A stretch of DNA of 64,000 nucleotides from contig NZ_CP045429.1 in the NCBI RefSeq assembly GCF_005886805.2, positions 2,822,501 through 2,886,500 on the forward strand. Reading direction: 5' to 3'. The position numbers and the translations under genes are program-made. How positions within the stretch are numbered: the first letter of the stretch is position 1; every line of letters starts with the position of its first letter. The notes beneath the pieces were generated by a model. That model made no database searches. It was not told where the DNA came from and was given only the letters and a program-made list of their open reading frames with translations. The stretch comes from Pseudoalteromonas rubra (GTDB lineage: Bacteria; Pseudomonadota; Gammaproteobacteria; Enterobacterales; Alteromonadaceae). Shown here piece by piece: positions 36,750 through 46,683 of this stretch.

Positions 36750-37886
36750 TTAGGCTGTTACAGCCTTTTCTTGCTTACGGTACAGAGATGGTGTGAGCCC
36801 TGTGGCTTTTTTAAATGCCGTATTGAAAGTCGATTTTGAGTTAAAGCCAACTTCAAACTGAATAGTCAGGATCTGCATATCCGTTTCTTTGAGCAGTTTT
36901 TCGGCATGTGAGATCCGATAGCCATTCACAAACTGGAAGAAATTGGTTTTTAGCAATTGCGATAAAGTCTCTGAAATATGATTTTCGCTGATACCAATCG
37001 CTTTGGAGAGTTTATTCAAAGATAAGTCTTCTTCCATAAACAACTGCTCCTCTTTCATCGCGCTTTGCAGCTTAGCCGCAATGCGTTGCATTCTGTCCAA
37101 ACTGACCGTCGACGTGCGCGGCTGCTCGGATCTGGGCTCTCCTTTGTCGGCCTTAACCAATATGGGTTGTTTCAACGCAAGATACGCAAATGCCAGTAAG
37201 ACGCAAGTTTCAAAGATAGGCAAAATCACGCCTTGCCCGAACCAACGCCAGCCATAAAAAACGGAAATGTAACCGGTGGCATAGCACAACCACACTAATC
37301 CCCAGAACAGTAAAATGACCCCAAACCAGCTCAGAGAGCGTGATTCTATTTCGGAAAACCGCTCCATCAATTGCTGACGATGACGACGATGCAGTTTCAA
37401 TGCACGGAAGAAATAAACAGCCGTATACAAAACAAAGATTTGCGTTGCTGCAAAACAGGAAAATAACGCCAGCTTATAGTGCTCAGGGTTACGGGTGGCC
37501 GGATCTGCCAGTGCCAGCTTTTCAGCAGAGCTCAGGCTGATGGTGAATGGTAACATCACCGCAATCACCAGAACCGGGCCCGACAGCGCCCACAGGTAGG
37601 TGCGTTTTGAAAACTCAGGGTTGGGAGACATAGTGGCACAGGCATACAAATACAAAGCAGGCCCAAGCAGTACACGTAAGGGATATTGAGCCCCCACCAG
37701 CCAGGGGACGTACTGATAAGCGCCCGTATATACGACTAGCTCACCGCAAACATGGATGATCAGTAAAACCAACAAAGCTATCAGGTAAGTTGTCTGCATT
37801 TGCCTGGGTTTATTAACCGCCTGCAACAAAGCCAGCGCCAGTATACCAAACATACAGGCGTAAATTAGCGTGCCCAATACATTCAT
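36750..37886 (-). CDS. AraC-family regulator with N-terminal seven-helix membrane domain
   Basis: 378 residues. The N-terminal 230 residues form about seven membrane helices. The C-terminal 110 carry two helix-turn-helix motifs (LSKAIGISENHISETLSQLL and TIQFEVGFNSKSTFNTAFKKATG). This layout belongs to membrane-bound AraC regulators common in Pseudoalteromonas and Shewanella, which may sense a membrane-associated signal. It is divergent from the serine hydrolase gene, which is therefore the likeliest target. Confidence 0.88.
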   Translation of the reverse strand: MNVLGTLIYACMFGILALALLQAVNKPRQMQTTYLIALLVLLIIHVCGELVVYTGAYQYVPWLVGAQYPLRVLLGPALYLYACATMSPNPEFSKRTYLWALSGPVLVIAVMLPFTISLSSAEKLALADPATRNPEHYKLALFSCFAATQIFVLYTAVYFFRALKLHRRHRQQLMERFSEIESRSLSWFGVILLFWGLVWLCYATGYISVFYGWRWFGQGVILPIFETCVLLAFAYLALKQPILVKADKGEPRSEQPRTSTVSLDRMQRIAAKLQSAMKEEQLFMEEDLSLNKLSKAIGISENHISETLSQLLKTNFFQFVNGYRISHAEKLLKETDMQILTIQFEVGFNSKSTFNTAFKKATGLTPSLYRKQEKAVTA

Positions 37887-38256
37887 TTATTGCTCCCCGA
37901 AAAAAGCGCCTTACGAAACAATGAGCCATCTTGCTTAACCACTATCGCTCATGCTGCCATTCGGCTTTATTTTTTATTATTATTTTAGTCTTTCAATTAT
38001 CCAATAGAAGATCAATATTTACAATATGTTAGGGTTTTACCCTGACACATATAAAAGACTGAACGAGCACTAGCCACACGAATTCTCATCGTGTCTTCTA
38101 TCTCACTACGGATTTTATTGCCCTACCTTCACTACTTTTTCACACAGTAACTTGTTAAATTTAGGCGAAATTTATCAGCCCTCAGCTTTTTTACATCAGC
38201 AAATGTTCGAAAATCGCGGTACGGGCACACGACCAGAGCCAGGTAAGGAGAAGTCA
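37887..38256. other. Divergent promoter region of the AraC and serine hydrolase genes
   Basis: 370 bp, AT-rich near 37975-38000. A small imperfect hairpin GTTAGGG-TTTTA-CCCTGAC lies at about 38027-38045. The open frame upstream of 38257 is not taken as coding because AAGGAG and the signal peptide place the start at 38257. Confidence 0.35.
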
Positions 38257-40053
38257 ATGCTCAGAAGTCTTATCATATTGGCCACTTTGTTGCTGTCAAA
38301 TTTGACCTATGCAGAGACCAGGCATACCAAAATACAAACATTGCTAGACGCGCAGGCACTGTCGGGGATCACCTGGAGCATAGTGACTCGGGCACAGATC
38401 ACAACGGGCAGCGCAGGATATGCCAATATTGAACACTCGCAGAAGATGCTACCCAATCAAAAAATGCATGTTGGCTCAGTCACCAAAACCGTCCTATCAC
38501 TGGGGGTTTTGCGGTTAATTTCTCAGGGGCAGCTGACACTCGAAACCCCGGTTCAGCCGTTGCTGCCTCACTTGCATTTTAATAACCCCTGGGAACCCCG
38601 TGCACCTGTACGTGTTAAGCATCTGCTCACTCATACAGCCGGGCTGGACAACATTCGTATGTGGCAATTTCTGAGTACCACGCCCACACCAGTTACGCCA
38701 CTTGCTGAGGCTTTTCCGACAGAGAATAAAGCGCTACTCAAAATAAGAACTGAGCCCGGTACTCAATATTCATACTCCAATATGGGCTATACGTTGCTTG
38801 GTATGGTAATAGAAGCTGTCACCGGTCAACGCTATGAAGCTTACCTGGATCAACACTTGCTCATTCCGTTGGGTATGCATGACAGCACCTTCGAGTTTAC
38901 CAGTCAAGGTGCCAACACCACACTGGCCATGGGATACCATGAAAACCATGTTGCTCAGAGCGCCGTGCCAGTTTATACCCGACCAGCAGGTCAATTCACG
39001 ACAACTGCGCAAGATATGGCTAGATTCATCCAGTTTGTATTGAGCGATGGCGTACTTAATGGAGAAGCCATTGTTGCCCCTGAATTAATGGACAAACTTT
39101 TTGATTATCACATTACCAACGCAGACAAAGCGGGTCTGGAAATTGGCCGGGGTCTGGCATTTGCAAACCGCGACAGATATGGTGTTATCGGCCATTGCCA
39201 CCCAGGCACAACTTTTGGTTTTCGCGCCAATATCTGCGTGTTCCCGGAGCAAAAGAAAGGGTATTTTTACGCTATCAACACGGACAGTGAAAGCGCCGAC
39301 TATGAAGCGTTCAAAGCCTTGTTTGTCGAATTACTTGAGTTAAGCGAAACCGATGTTGCTCAGCCCGGCACATCGACAAAGGACATGTCTGCCTGGCTTG
39401 GTTTGTATGAACTGTCGCCCAATAATATGGCTGAATTTGAGTTCCTTGATAAATTATTCGGTCTCGTTTGGGTCGCGGCATCTGGTGAGCAGATCACTCT
39501 ACACTCGTTGCAAAGTGCCCCTCGAATACTGCACCACATCGAAGGTGGTCTTTACCGGGACTCCGAACGAACTCAGGCATCTCATGTGTTTTTTACCAAC
39601 CAGGCCGGTGAACTAATATTGAGCAACGGTCTGAAAACTTTTAAAAAAGCCAATACTGTTGAAATCTCACTATATTGGGCCAGCCTGCTACTCGGGTTGT
39701 GTGGCTTTTTATACATTCTGATCTTTGCGCTGTTCCGATTGGTAACCAAACGTTTTACTGGATTCCGGCGCCTGCGGTGGGGGTTAGTGAATTTACTGGC
39801 CTTTACTGTGCCAATCATCCTGTATTTAAATCAGTCTTTTCTGGCTTTTGGCGATGTCACTCTGGCAAGTGTCTCACTTGCCATTCTGACCGCTTTGTTG
39901 CCATTCAGTTTGATCTGTTCATTGTGGCAGTGTTACCAGCAAGGTATAACAACAAAAGGCAGTATGAGAGATGGTATAGTGCTTATAATGGCCCTACAGT
40001 TGTGCGCTGTCCTGACAGCATGGGGTCACTTACCTGTACTATTCTGGCGATGA
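38257..40053 (+). CDS. Exported serine hydrolase (class C beta-lactamase fold) with C-terminal membrane helices
   Basis: 598 residues from the ATG at 38257. Signal peptide (1-19), then a penicillin-binding/beta-lactamase domain with S74-V-T-K77 (SxxK), Y173-S-N175 (YxN) and GHCHPGTTFGF as the third active-site element. A linker (about 375-460) leads to four membrane helices (about 468-590). Members act as D-amino acid peptidases, esterases or peptide hydrolases. The periplasmic catalytic domain is anchored in the inner membrane. It is probably controlled by the divergent AraC-type protein. Confidence 0.9.
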   Translation: MLRSLIILATLLLSNLTYAETRHTKIQTLLDAQALSGITWSIVTRAQITTGSAGYANIEHSQKMLPNQKMHVGSVTKTVLSLGVLRLISQGQLTLETPVQPLLPHLHFNNPWEPRAPVRVKHLLTHTAGLDNIRMWQFLSTTPTPVTPLAEAFPTENKALLKIRTEPGTQYSYSNMGYTLLGMVIEAVTGQRYEAYLDQHLLIPLGMHDSTFEFTSQGANTTLAMGYHENHVAQSAVPVYTRPAGQFTTTAQDMARFIQFVLSDGVLNGEAIVAPELMDKLFDYHITNADKAGLEIGRGLAFANRDRYGVIGHCHPGTTFGFRANICVFPEQKKGYFYAINTDSESADYEAFKALFVELLELSETDVAQPGTSTKDMSAWLGLYELSPNNMAEFEFLDKLFGLVWVAASGEQITLHSLQSAPRILHHIEGGLYRDSERTQASHVFFTNQAGELILSNGLKTFKKANTVEISLYWASLLLGLCGFLYILIFALFRLVTKRFTGFRRLRWGLVNLLAFTVPIILYLNQSFLAFGDVTLASVSLAILTALLPFSLICSLWQCYQQGITTKGSMRDGIVLIMALQLCAVLTAWGHLPVLFWR

Positions 40054-40075
40054 GCAAAAGTCTGCGAATAAAATC

Positions 40076-40104
40076 AAACATACCGGCCTGTCGCCGGTAT
40101 GTTT
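40076..40104. terminator. Bidirectional terminator
   Basis: 12-bp perfect arms AAACATACCGGC/GCCGGTATGTTT with a 5-nt loop between convergent genes. Confidence 0.9.
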
Positions 40105-40120
40105 AAAACGCCAACTCCTG

Positions 40121-41398
40121 TTACTGGCGTTGATCCACTTCTACTTTACCGTCTTTGATCACCAGAGTAACGGTTTCCATAACCTGAATGTCCTCCAGCG
40201 GATTACCTGGTACAGCAATAATGTCGGCCAATTTTCCAGCCTCTAAAGAGCCCAGTTTGTCCTGCATTTTTAGTAGTGATGCCGAGTTGATGGTTGCAGC
40301 CTGAAGCGCCTGTAGCTCATTCATGCCAAATTTAACCATACGACTGAACTGCTTACCATTTTGGCCATGGGGGTAAACCCCACCATCGGAGCCAAATACC
40401 ATGTTGACGCCAGCTTTAACGGCTTTGGTAAAACTCGCCCGCTGGGTGCCACCCACTTTACGCTCTTTATCCAGGCTTTCAGGTAAAATACCGGCCTTTT
40501 CCCCTTCGCTCAGGATATATTCTGTGTTGTAAATATCCATTGAAAAGTAAGTGCCGTGTTTTTTGGCAAGCACAATGGCTTCATCGTCCAAAAAACTCAC
40601 ATGCTCAACTGAATCGACCCCGGCACGAATAGCAGATTTAATACCATCGGTGCCATGCGCATGCGCTGCAACCGTCAATCCTCGCAAATGGACTTCAGCT
40701 ACCAGTGCCTGCATTTCCTCAAAAGAATATTGCTGTGCGCCGACTTTAGTGCCCTTTGACAATACACCACCTGTTGCACAAAACTTGATCACATCGACAC
40801 CATACTTTATGTTCTCACGTACTTTTTGCCTGACAGCCCACGGGCCATCCGCTACACCAGCTGCAACCACCTTATGCTCATGGGTAAAGAGGTTATTATC
40901 ACAATGGCCACCGGTGATCCCAAGCGCAGGGCCCGATGCAAATATCCGTGGCCCTGGCACGTCGCCATCGTAGATGGCATCTCGTAATGCCAGATCGGCA
41001 TAACCTGGCGCGCCCAGGTTACGAACGGAAGTAAAACCCGCAGCCAATGTACGTTTAGCATTGCGTACCCCTGTAATTGCCGAGCGCGGTGCTGTACGAC
41101 GTAAACGTTTATAACCGTGTACCTGAGAGTCTCCGGTCAAATGCACGTGCATATCAAATAATCCGGGCAATAATGTGTGGCCCTTTAGGTCAATCACTGT
41201 CGCGTCTTCAGGGTAAGCCCTGCGATTACTGCGGGCCACAGACACTATGGTGTTATCTTCAACCACCACAGTGGCCGGGCGGATCAACTTACCCGTCTTC
41301 ACATCCAGTGCAGCATCCGCATTAAGAATCAAGGTGTCAGCAAATGCGTTGCCACAGGCCATAAGCACAGCAGCACTGATCAGAGTTGTTTTCAACAT
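40121..41398 (-). CDS. Periplasmic amidohydrolase (prolidase/imidazolonepropionase-like)
   Basis: 425 residues with a signal peptide (1-20). Amidohydrolase metal ligands are visible: H84 and H86 (FDMHVHL), a carboxylated lysine candidate K205 (VIKFCATGG), H246/H248 (AAHAHG), H266 (VEHVSF) and D338 (GSDGG). This set matches the Xaa-Pro or Xaa-Arg dipeptidase-like subgroup that is exported in many marine bacteria. It neighbours a POT peptide transporter in the same orientation, which supports a role in peptide degradation. Confidence 0.9.
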   Translation of the reverse strand: MLKTTLISAAVLMACGNAFADTLILNADAALDVKTGKLIRPATVVVEDNTIVSVARSNRRAYPEDATVIDLKGHTLLPGLFDMHVHLTGDSQVHGYKRLRRTAPRSAITGVRNAKRTLAAGFTSVRNLGAPGYADLALRDAIYDGDVPGPRIFASGPALGITGGHCDNNLFTHEHKVVAAGVADGPWAVRQKVRENIKYGVDVIKFCATGGVLSKGTKVGAQQYSFEEMQALVAEVHLRGLTVAAHAHGTDGIKSAIRAGVDSVEHVSFLDDEAIVLAKKHGTYFSMDIYNTEYILSEGEKAGILPESLDKERKVGGTQRASFTKAVKAGVNMVFGSDGGVYPHGQNGKQFSRMVKFGMNELQALQAATINSASLLKMQDKLGSLEAGKLADIIAVPGNPLEDIQVMETVTLVIKDGKVEVDQRQ

Positions 41399-41516
41399 AT
41401 TCGCTTCTTTTTTGTAGTAATTAGTCGAGTCAGTCTAGTCACAGCACGCTGACAAAGGCAAACTAACTGCGACTAAAAGCAATCAACGTCACGTATCCAG
41501 GCTGCAAATACACTAA

Positions 41517-43292
41517 CTAGCTTGTCTGTGGTGCAGATGAAATCTCGTGCGTTGAGCCCTCGATTACATATCGATTAAACAAATACAAAGCGATCGCTGT
41601 CAGCAAGGCAAGACCACCAAATAGCGCCCACATTAAATCCGGGCGGCCATCCTGTTGCACCAGAGTTGCATAGCTCCAGCCAGATAAGAACCCGGCGAAC
41701 AAGAAACCCAGTGCCATGGAGACGAAGTAGTACCCCATATATAAGGCTGCCTGAGAAGGCGGCGCAATGCTGGCCACATACTCCTGGCTCTTCGGAGAGG
41801 TGAGCATTTCGCCCAATGCAATCAGCAGGATCACAGTTACTATTACCGCGCCTCCCATGGCTGTCAGCTCTACTGCCATCAGAGCAAACGCGCAACACAT
41901 CACCACCAGTCCGGCCGTCAGCACGTAAAAAGGACGGATCCGCTGACATAAATAACTCACCAGGATCTGGAGCAGCACAATGGCCGCAAAGTCGAGGTTA
42001 ATCAAGTACTCTGGGTTAATCTGGCGATATGCTAACAACGCGCTGGTAAACTGCTGCAACTGAATCGTTGTCAACACTTCCAGTGATTGTAAGTGTGTCA
42101 TCAGGGCTGAAAGCTCTGAGGCTGGCACATTCACCTTCAGATGCACCCACTCCAGGCGCAACGCTTCAGCAGTCGGCTGAGTACCTGCATGCAACTGGGC
42201 ATGCAATGCCTGCACCGCTTCTTGCAGCTGCGTACTGTCGACATAAGCAAAGAACGAGACAGCATCTTCACCAAACCAAGCGATAAAGTTCAGCAAATCG
42301 CGCGTATCTACATAATCGCGAATAAACAAGGGCAAGGTATAAAACAACTGATTATAAACCGTCCAGAACCCGGCAATAATGGCCAGATACAAAGCAAAAC
42401 GCACATTGCTCACTTGCATTGGCTGAGCCCACCAACTGAGATTCGATGGCCCTACTTTCGATGCAATGCGATCCCAGATCAGATTAATCACCAGCCACAA
42501 TCCAATGCAAGAGAATGCTTGCGCATAGCTGAGCACCTCGACACCTGAACACATCAGCAGCAGGACAGCAACCAACAGAGTCAATGCAAAACGACCATTG
42601 CCCAATACTGACTGGGCCTCTCTGATCACGTTGCTCAGTGGCGCTTTTTCACGTTTGAGACTAGGCGGGTCACGATAAAACCACAACACGGGAATAAAGT
42701 TAACCAGGATCCAGCATGCCGACATCATAAACACCGCATCCCAGCTGATAGCGCGCAATGCGCCGGCCAGCAAAGGACCCAGAAAGCCACCAATATTCAC
42801 CATGGTATAAAAAATACCAAACCCCAGGCCGCGATTGCTGTCATTGGTACTATGAGAAATGGTACCCACAACCACAGGTTTAAAACACGCAGCCCCCAGT
42901 GCAACCAAACTTAACGCAGCAAAAAACGGCCAGAAACTTTGCGCCTGACCCAGCAAATAATAGCCGGGCGCCATGATGGCAAACGACAGTAAAAACATTT
43001 TTCGATAACCGAGCTGATCACCCAGCGCGCCGGTTAGCACAGGCAAAAGATAAAGAAAAAAGGGAATGATCCCCTGTACAGCGCCACGCTCTAGATCAGT
43101 AAAACCCACGCCCCCTTGTGCACTGGGCGTGGTCATATACACAGACGACACAGCAAAAAAGCCATACCAGGCTAACCGCTCAAAAATTTCCATCAGATTA
43201 GCCACATAGAAAGCGCGGCTAAACCCACGATGCTGAATATTTCCAGTTTGCAGCTCAGGCCCTGGCTGACTGGACGGTGTACTTATCGACAT
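41517..43292 (-). CDS. POT/PTR2-family proton-coupled oligopeptide transporter
   Basis: 591 residues with 12-14 membrane helices. The first helix motif NLMEIFERLAWYGFF corresponds to the ExxERFxYY proton-coupling motif of POT carriers, and LGDQLGYRK, GTISHSTNDSNRGLGFGIFYTMVNIGGFLGPLLAG follow. A soluble insert of about 110 residues (around 345-455) between helices is longer than usual. It imports di- and tripeptides with protons in the family. It is divergent from a metallopeptidase lipoprotein gene across a palindromic operator-like site. Confidence 0.88.
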   Translation of the reverse strand: MSISTPSSQPGPELQTGNIQHRGFSRAFYVANLMEIFERLAWYGFFAVSSVYMTTPSAQGGVGFTDLERGAVQGIIPFFLYLLPVLTGALGDQLGYRKMFLLSFAIMAPGYYLLGQAQSFWPFFAALSLVALGAACFKPVVVGTISHSTNDSNRGLGFGIFYTMVNIGGFLGPLLAGALRAISWDAVFMMSACWILVNFIPVLWFYRDPPSLKREKAPLSNVIREAQSVLGNGRFALTLLVAVLLLMCSGVEVLSYAQAFSCIGLWLVINLIWDRIASKVGPSNLSWWAQPMQVSNVRFALYLAIIAGFWTVYNQLFYTLPLFIRDYVDTRDLLNFIAWFGEDAVSFFAYVDSTQLQEAVQALHAQLHAGTQPTAEALRLEWVHLKVNVPASELSALMTHLQSLEVLTTIQLQQFTSALLAYRQINPEYLINLDFAAIVLLQILVSYLCQRIRPFYVLTAGLVVMCCAFALMAVELTAMGGAVIVTVILLIALGEMLTSPKSQEYVASIAPPSQAALYMGYYFVSMALGFLFAGFLSGWSYATLVQQDGRPDLMWALFGGLALLTAIALYLFNRYVIEGSTHEISSAPQTS

Positions 43293-43314
43293 TGACTTGG
43301 ATCCTATTGATTAT

Positions 43315-43328
43315 TATTGTATACAATA
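43315..43328. promoter_or_regulatory. Perfect 14-bp operator-like palindrome between divergent genes
   Basis: TATTGTATACAATA lies 22 bp from the POT transporter start and 30 bp from the metallopeptidase start. The TTGTATACAA core is typical of GntR (FadR/VanR-type) operators. Confidence 0.5.
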
Positions 43329-43358
43329 TACATAAAACACTAATAAGAGAAAGTCAAA

Positions 43359-45761
43359 ATGTTACGTTTGAGTTTAATAGCGCTGGCACTACTGAGTGGC
43401 TGTCAGTCGATAGAAAAACCCCATCAAGATTCCAGAGTACACTTATCACAACAGCGTGCGCAGGCCATACCAAGCCCGGCCCAGATGCGCGTTGATATTG
43501 ACGTTGCTGGCAGAACCAGCACATTAAATCACATAGACATCACGTATGTCGGCAAACAAATCCCGCGCACCTATAGCGATGGCAAGATCAACAATAGTCG
43601 AGGTTACAACTGGTGGGTCAGCAAACACTTTGCGCTGAAAAGTGACTTGAGCGAAGAAAAAGTGCGCTTATATCTTGAGTTACTGGAGATGTCTTACCCT
43701 CATTATGTTGAGCTGTTTGGTATGGCGCCTGCTAACATAGCGCATCAACGTATTGCCGTGGTGTACGGCAGCTCTCGGGAGCGCGTGCGCGAAGCCATGC
43801 TGGATGACGGCTTTTTACGTGGTGTACACAAAACAGCGGGCGGTGAAACCATGTATTATAACCGTGCTGGATATAGTTTCCCCAGCCATCGACAACACCA
43901 TCAGCGTTATATTGTCATCCACGAAACCATGCACGCCTTTCACATGGCACTGAACGGCCATTCGACCTGGGCACCGAATTGGATCACGGAAGGCATGGCT
44001 GATGCCATAGCAAGCCACACCTATGACAGCAACAAAAAACAGCTCAGAGTCATGGTGTTTGACCGCGCACCGATGAACTACCAGTCACTGGGGCTGGCGC
44101 AATATCATCAAAATGCAAAGCCTAGTTTTGAGCAAATCAACGACGACCCGCAGTTGCGACGGGGCCTTAACTTCTTTATTGTGCACTTTTTGCTCAGCGA
44201 CCCCATCCGTTATCAGTACTTTAAGCGCTACCTGCGTTCATTAATGGCTCTGAACCCGGACTCAGAGGCCACATTGCCAACGGCCAATGCCTTACTTAAA
44301 AAAACCTTTGCAGACTGGCCAAAACTGGAGCGCGATTTTGCCAGGTTCGTCAATTCAGCACACCCCAGCTTTTATATTGTGCGTGGACCCTGGGAGCAGA
44401 ATGGCGCAGGCTATTGGCTGCGCAGCAATGACCAAAAGCAGCTGCAACGCTTAGATATCACCCCAAAACACAATGCCACACACCCTGTGTTAGATTACCC
44501 GGCGCCCGCTCCTCACCCTGCCATAAACCCAATTAGTAAAGAGTCTTTTTCAGCTTTGCTGACTCTGCAACCCGAACAACACACACGGGGTGAAATAGGG
44601 ATCGGCTTACTTACCAAGCTCACGGCAGACAGCCTGGCCAAACGAGCCGGACTAACTGACAAAGCAGAGTTTGAACAAGATCAAATGATAAAAGTGTTAC
44701 TTAAAGATGGCACCCGGCTGTCGGTCGATAACACCTCACAGGGGACTTCTCTGGAAATTGCGCTGACACCCACAATTTTGCAAAGTTTAAAGCAAACGTC
44801 ACAGCTCGGCCTGAATCTACAGCGCACCTCTGCAGGTCTCGCCATTGAGATTAAATCCGGCAGCAGCCAGCAGAACGTGCTGTTTAAAATGGCGGACGAC
44901 ACGTTAAGTGTAATCGATTTTCAACAGGTCGCCTTGCTTGGTCGCAACATGAACCACACGATCACCCCTTACCTGTTCGGCCACACATATAAGGTGCCGG
45001 ACCTAAGCAAAGACACCGCCAATCCCTGGTACTTTGCTAATGCGGATCTGGCGCATCGGGCTTTTAATACGTGTGTCGAGTTTTCGACTCAACTGCCGGG
45101 CTGCATGGCCACATTGCGCGACCAATTAGCTCAACAAGCGAGCGTTACTAAGCATCCCGTTATTAATAAAAACCTGTACTCCCTGATGCAGGACTGGCAA
45201 GGTAAGCTCTCTGACACAGCCCTTTTTACGCTCAGTGGTATTGAATTAAAACTAAGGTTTGACGGTCAAACCCCGTTTATCTTTGCCCATAATCCGAGCG
45301 AACAAGTGGCAGAAATTACATTGCAAAACGGGACATCCTACTCCCTGTTGCCTGGTACACATAACCTGCCTCTGTCAGCCAATCACAGCACAGTTGACTA
45401 TTCTGTGAGCTGGCAAGGCTTAATCCAGCCGGGTCAGATCACGCTTGCAAATCAACACTTTGACGGTGTGTATTTAAATGCACAGTTACCTCAGGATAAA
45501 TCAGATATAAAGATCACCCTGACCGGTCCATATTCAGGAGACACCCATGGCAAATTGTCAGTTCAGTTTCTGCCCTATCAGACTCCCGAGGCTCAGCCAA
45601 CGCTCTGGGAGCAGGACGTCACCATTGCGCCGTACGAGAAAAAGCGCTGGCAGCCACGCTTGAATGAAGCAGGCATACTTGAAAATGGCGTCCTAAAAGT
45701 AATTGCTATACTGGATGTAGATGGTGAACCCATCAGATTAGTGGAGCGCTTTAAGCTTTAA
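43359..45761 (+). CDS. Lipoprotein with gluzincin-type metallopeptidase domain
   Basis: 800 residues. The lipobox LLSGC puts the acylated cysteine at position 15. The zinc site is H188-E189-x2-H192 in IVIHETMHAFH with E211 in NWITEGMADAIASH as the third ligand, an HExxH-x18-E gluzincin pattern. The C-terminal 400 residues (from about 400) look beta-rich and are unassigned; they may bind substrate. It is probably periplasmic or surface-exposed. The peptide transporter across the shared promoter and the nearby amidohydrolase suggest a peptide-utilisation locus. Confidence 0.78.
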   Translation: MLRLSLIALALLSGCQSIEKPHQDSRVHLSQQRAQAIPSPAQMRVDIDVAGRTSTLNHIDITYVGKQIPRTYSDGKINNSRGYNWWVSKHFALKSDLSEEKVRLYLELLEMSYPHYVELFGMAPANIAHQRIAVVYGSSRERVREAMLDDGFLRGVHKTAGGETMYYNRAGYSFPSHRQHHQRYIVIHETMHAFHMALNGHSTWAPNWITEGMADAIASHTYDSNKKQLRVMVFDRAPMNYQSLGLAQYHQNAKPSFEQINDDPQLRRGLNFFIVHFLLSDPIRYQYFKRYLRSLMALNPDSEATLPTANALLKKTFADWPKLERDFARFVNSAHPSFYIVRGPWEQNGAGYWLRSNDQKQLQRLDITPKHNATHPVLDYPAPAPHPAINPISKESFSALLTLQPEQHTRGEIGIGLLTKLTADSLAKRAGLTDKAEFEQDQMIKVLLKDGTRLSVDNTSQGTSLEIALTPTILQSLKQTSQLGLNLQRTSAGLAIEIKSGSSQQNVLFKMADDTLSVIDFQQVALLGRNMNHTITPYLFGHTYKVPDLSKDTANPWYFANADLAHRAFNTCVEFSTQLPGCMATLRDQLAQQASVTKHPVINKNLYSLMQDWQGKLSDTALFTLSGIELKLRFDGQTPFIFAHNPSEQVAEITLQNGTSYSLLPGTHNLPLSANHSTVDYSVSWQGLIQPGQITLANQHFDGVYLNAQLPQDKSDIKITLTGPYSGDTHGKLSVQFLPYQTPEAQPTLWEQDVTIAPYEKKRWQPRLNEAGILENGVLKVIAILDVDGEPIRLVERFKL

Positions 45762-45767
45762 GAAACA

Positions 45768-45798
45768 AGCTGGGCCGACCGAATGAGTTGGCCCAGCT
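45768..45798. terminator. Hairpin between convergent genes
   Basis: 9-bp perfect arms AGCTGGGCC/GGCCCAGCT with a 13-nt loop, 6 bp after the metallopeptidase stop. There is no T-run, so it is a moderate candidate. Confidence 0.5.
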
Positions 45799-45853
45799 GC
45801 TATTAAGCCAAATATCGTTATATTGGCATAGCTGCATGTATTTCAATAACGCG

Positions 45854-46165
45854 CTATTTCAGGTAAAGCCCTTCAAGCTCAATTGCTGTTGGCAGGCCAC
45901 CGCACGCACTTTGCTTATCATAAACAGTTACGGGCCTATCTCGTGCCTGCGCCGACAAAGCCATCGCATACCATGCGCTGTGACTGGGATCGTTAATACT
46001 CCAGCCCCACCAGCTATCTATAGCGCCGCATGCACCATAGGTAACGCCTATCTTCAGCCTCACCACCTCATCGACAACTTGTATCTCTTCTATTTTACGT
46101 TCAAATGAACTCCCGGCAAAACACAGCGAAGGGGCAAGAAAGAACAGCGGCAGAATTCTTTTCAT
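45854..46165 (-). CDS. Small secreted protein of unknown function
   Basis: 103 residues: signal peptide (cleavage near CFA-GSS), then a small domain with two cysteines (YGACG and QSACGG) likely to be disulfide bonded. The C-terminal layout A-W/Y-x-A-x5-A-x2-R/D-x-V...C...A-I resembles that of the protein encoded at 46684-47010, suggesting one small family. GGAAG precedes the ATG. Confidence 0.6.
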   Translation of the reverse strand: MKRILPLFFLAPSLCFAGSSFERKIEEIQVVDEVVRLKIGVTYGACGAIDSWWGWSINDPSHSAWYAMALSAQARDRPVTVYDKQSACGGLPTAIELEGLYLK

Positions 46166-46628
46166 AATACTTCCTTATCAATAACAATATTGCTACAAAA
46201 TAATTGGTTAAAAATTAGAAAAATGTGGAATTAATAAGTCGCCATTATAGTCGGTAATGACAGCAACTAAATAAGAAGTAACTAATATAGTATTAGCACT
46301 TTGGAGACACGCTTAAAATCACGACAAAGCGGCTCTAAATACAACGGAGAATATACCTAAAAAAGGGAAAAAGAAAAAGATCTGGACACGACTATTTCCA
46401 TTTCAGGATGGTTTATATGGAATGGGTAAAGTGCTCAACTCATAAAATACAATGAGTACCCATAAACGCCTTGTACCCACCAAGCCAAGCCAAGCCAAGC
46501 AAACAGTAGTCACTTTCAAGCGATAGCATACGCTTTTAGCCAGGCAAATTTAAGAATAGATGGTTTGGATTAGATCTGATAAATAAGAGGCTGTTGACCC
46601 ATCAGCTAATAAAAGCACTGTAAAAAAA
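46166..46628. other. AT-rich intergenic region with a short tandem repeat
   Basis: About 460 bp without a gene. The only structure I see is four perfect tandem copies of CAAGC at 46481-46500. The right part approaches the left edge of the cassette-like array. Confidence 0.4.
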
Positions 46629-46683
46629 TGTTAACTTGCCACTTTGTACAAGCCAGACAGGCTCGCACACAAGCGCGTTAAAA
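46629..46683 (-). other. attC-like site after the 46684 gene (short type)
   Basis: 55 bp. On the minus strand TTTTAAC follows the stop closely, an imperfect hairpin (AGCC-TGTCT-GGCT core) comes next and GTTAACA closes it. Weak but in the right place. Confidence 0.4.

Noticed and set aside
46481..46500. CAAGC tandem repeats as a possible CRISPR or VNTR locus
   Set aside because: Only four 5-bp units without spacers; just a short tandem repeat.
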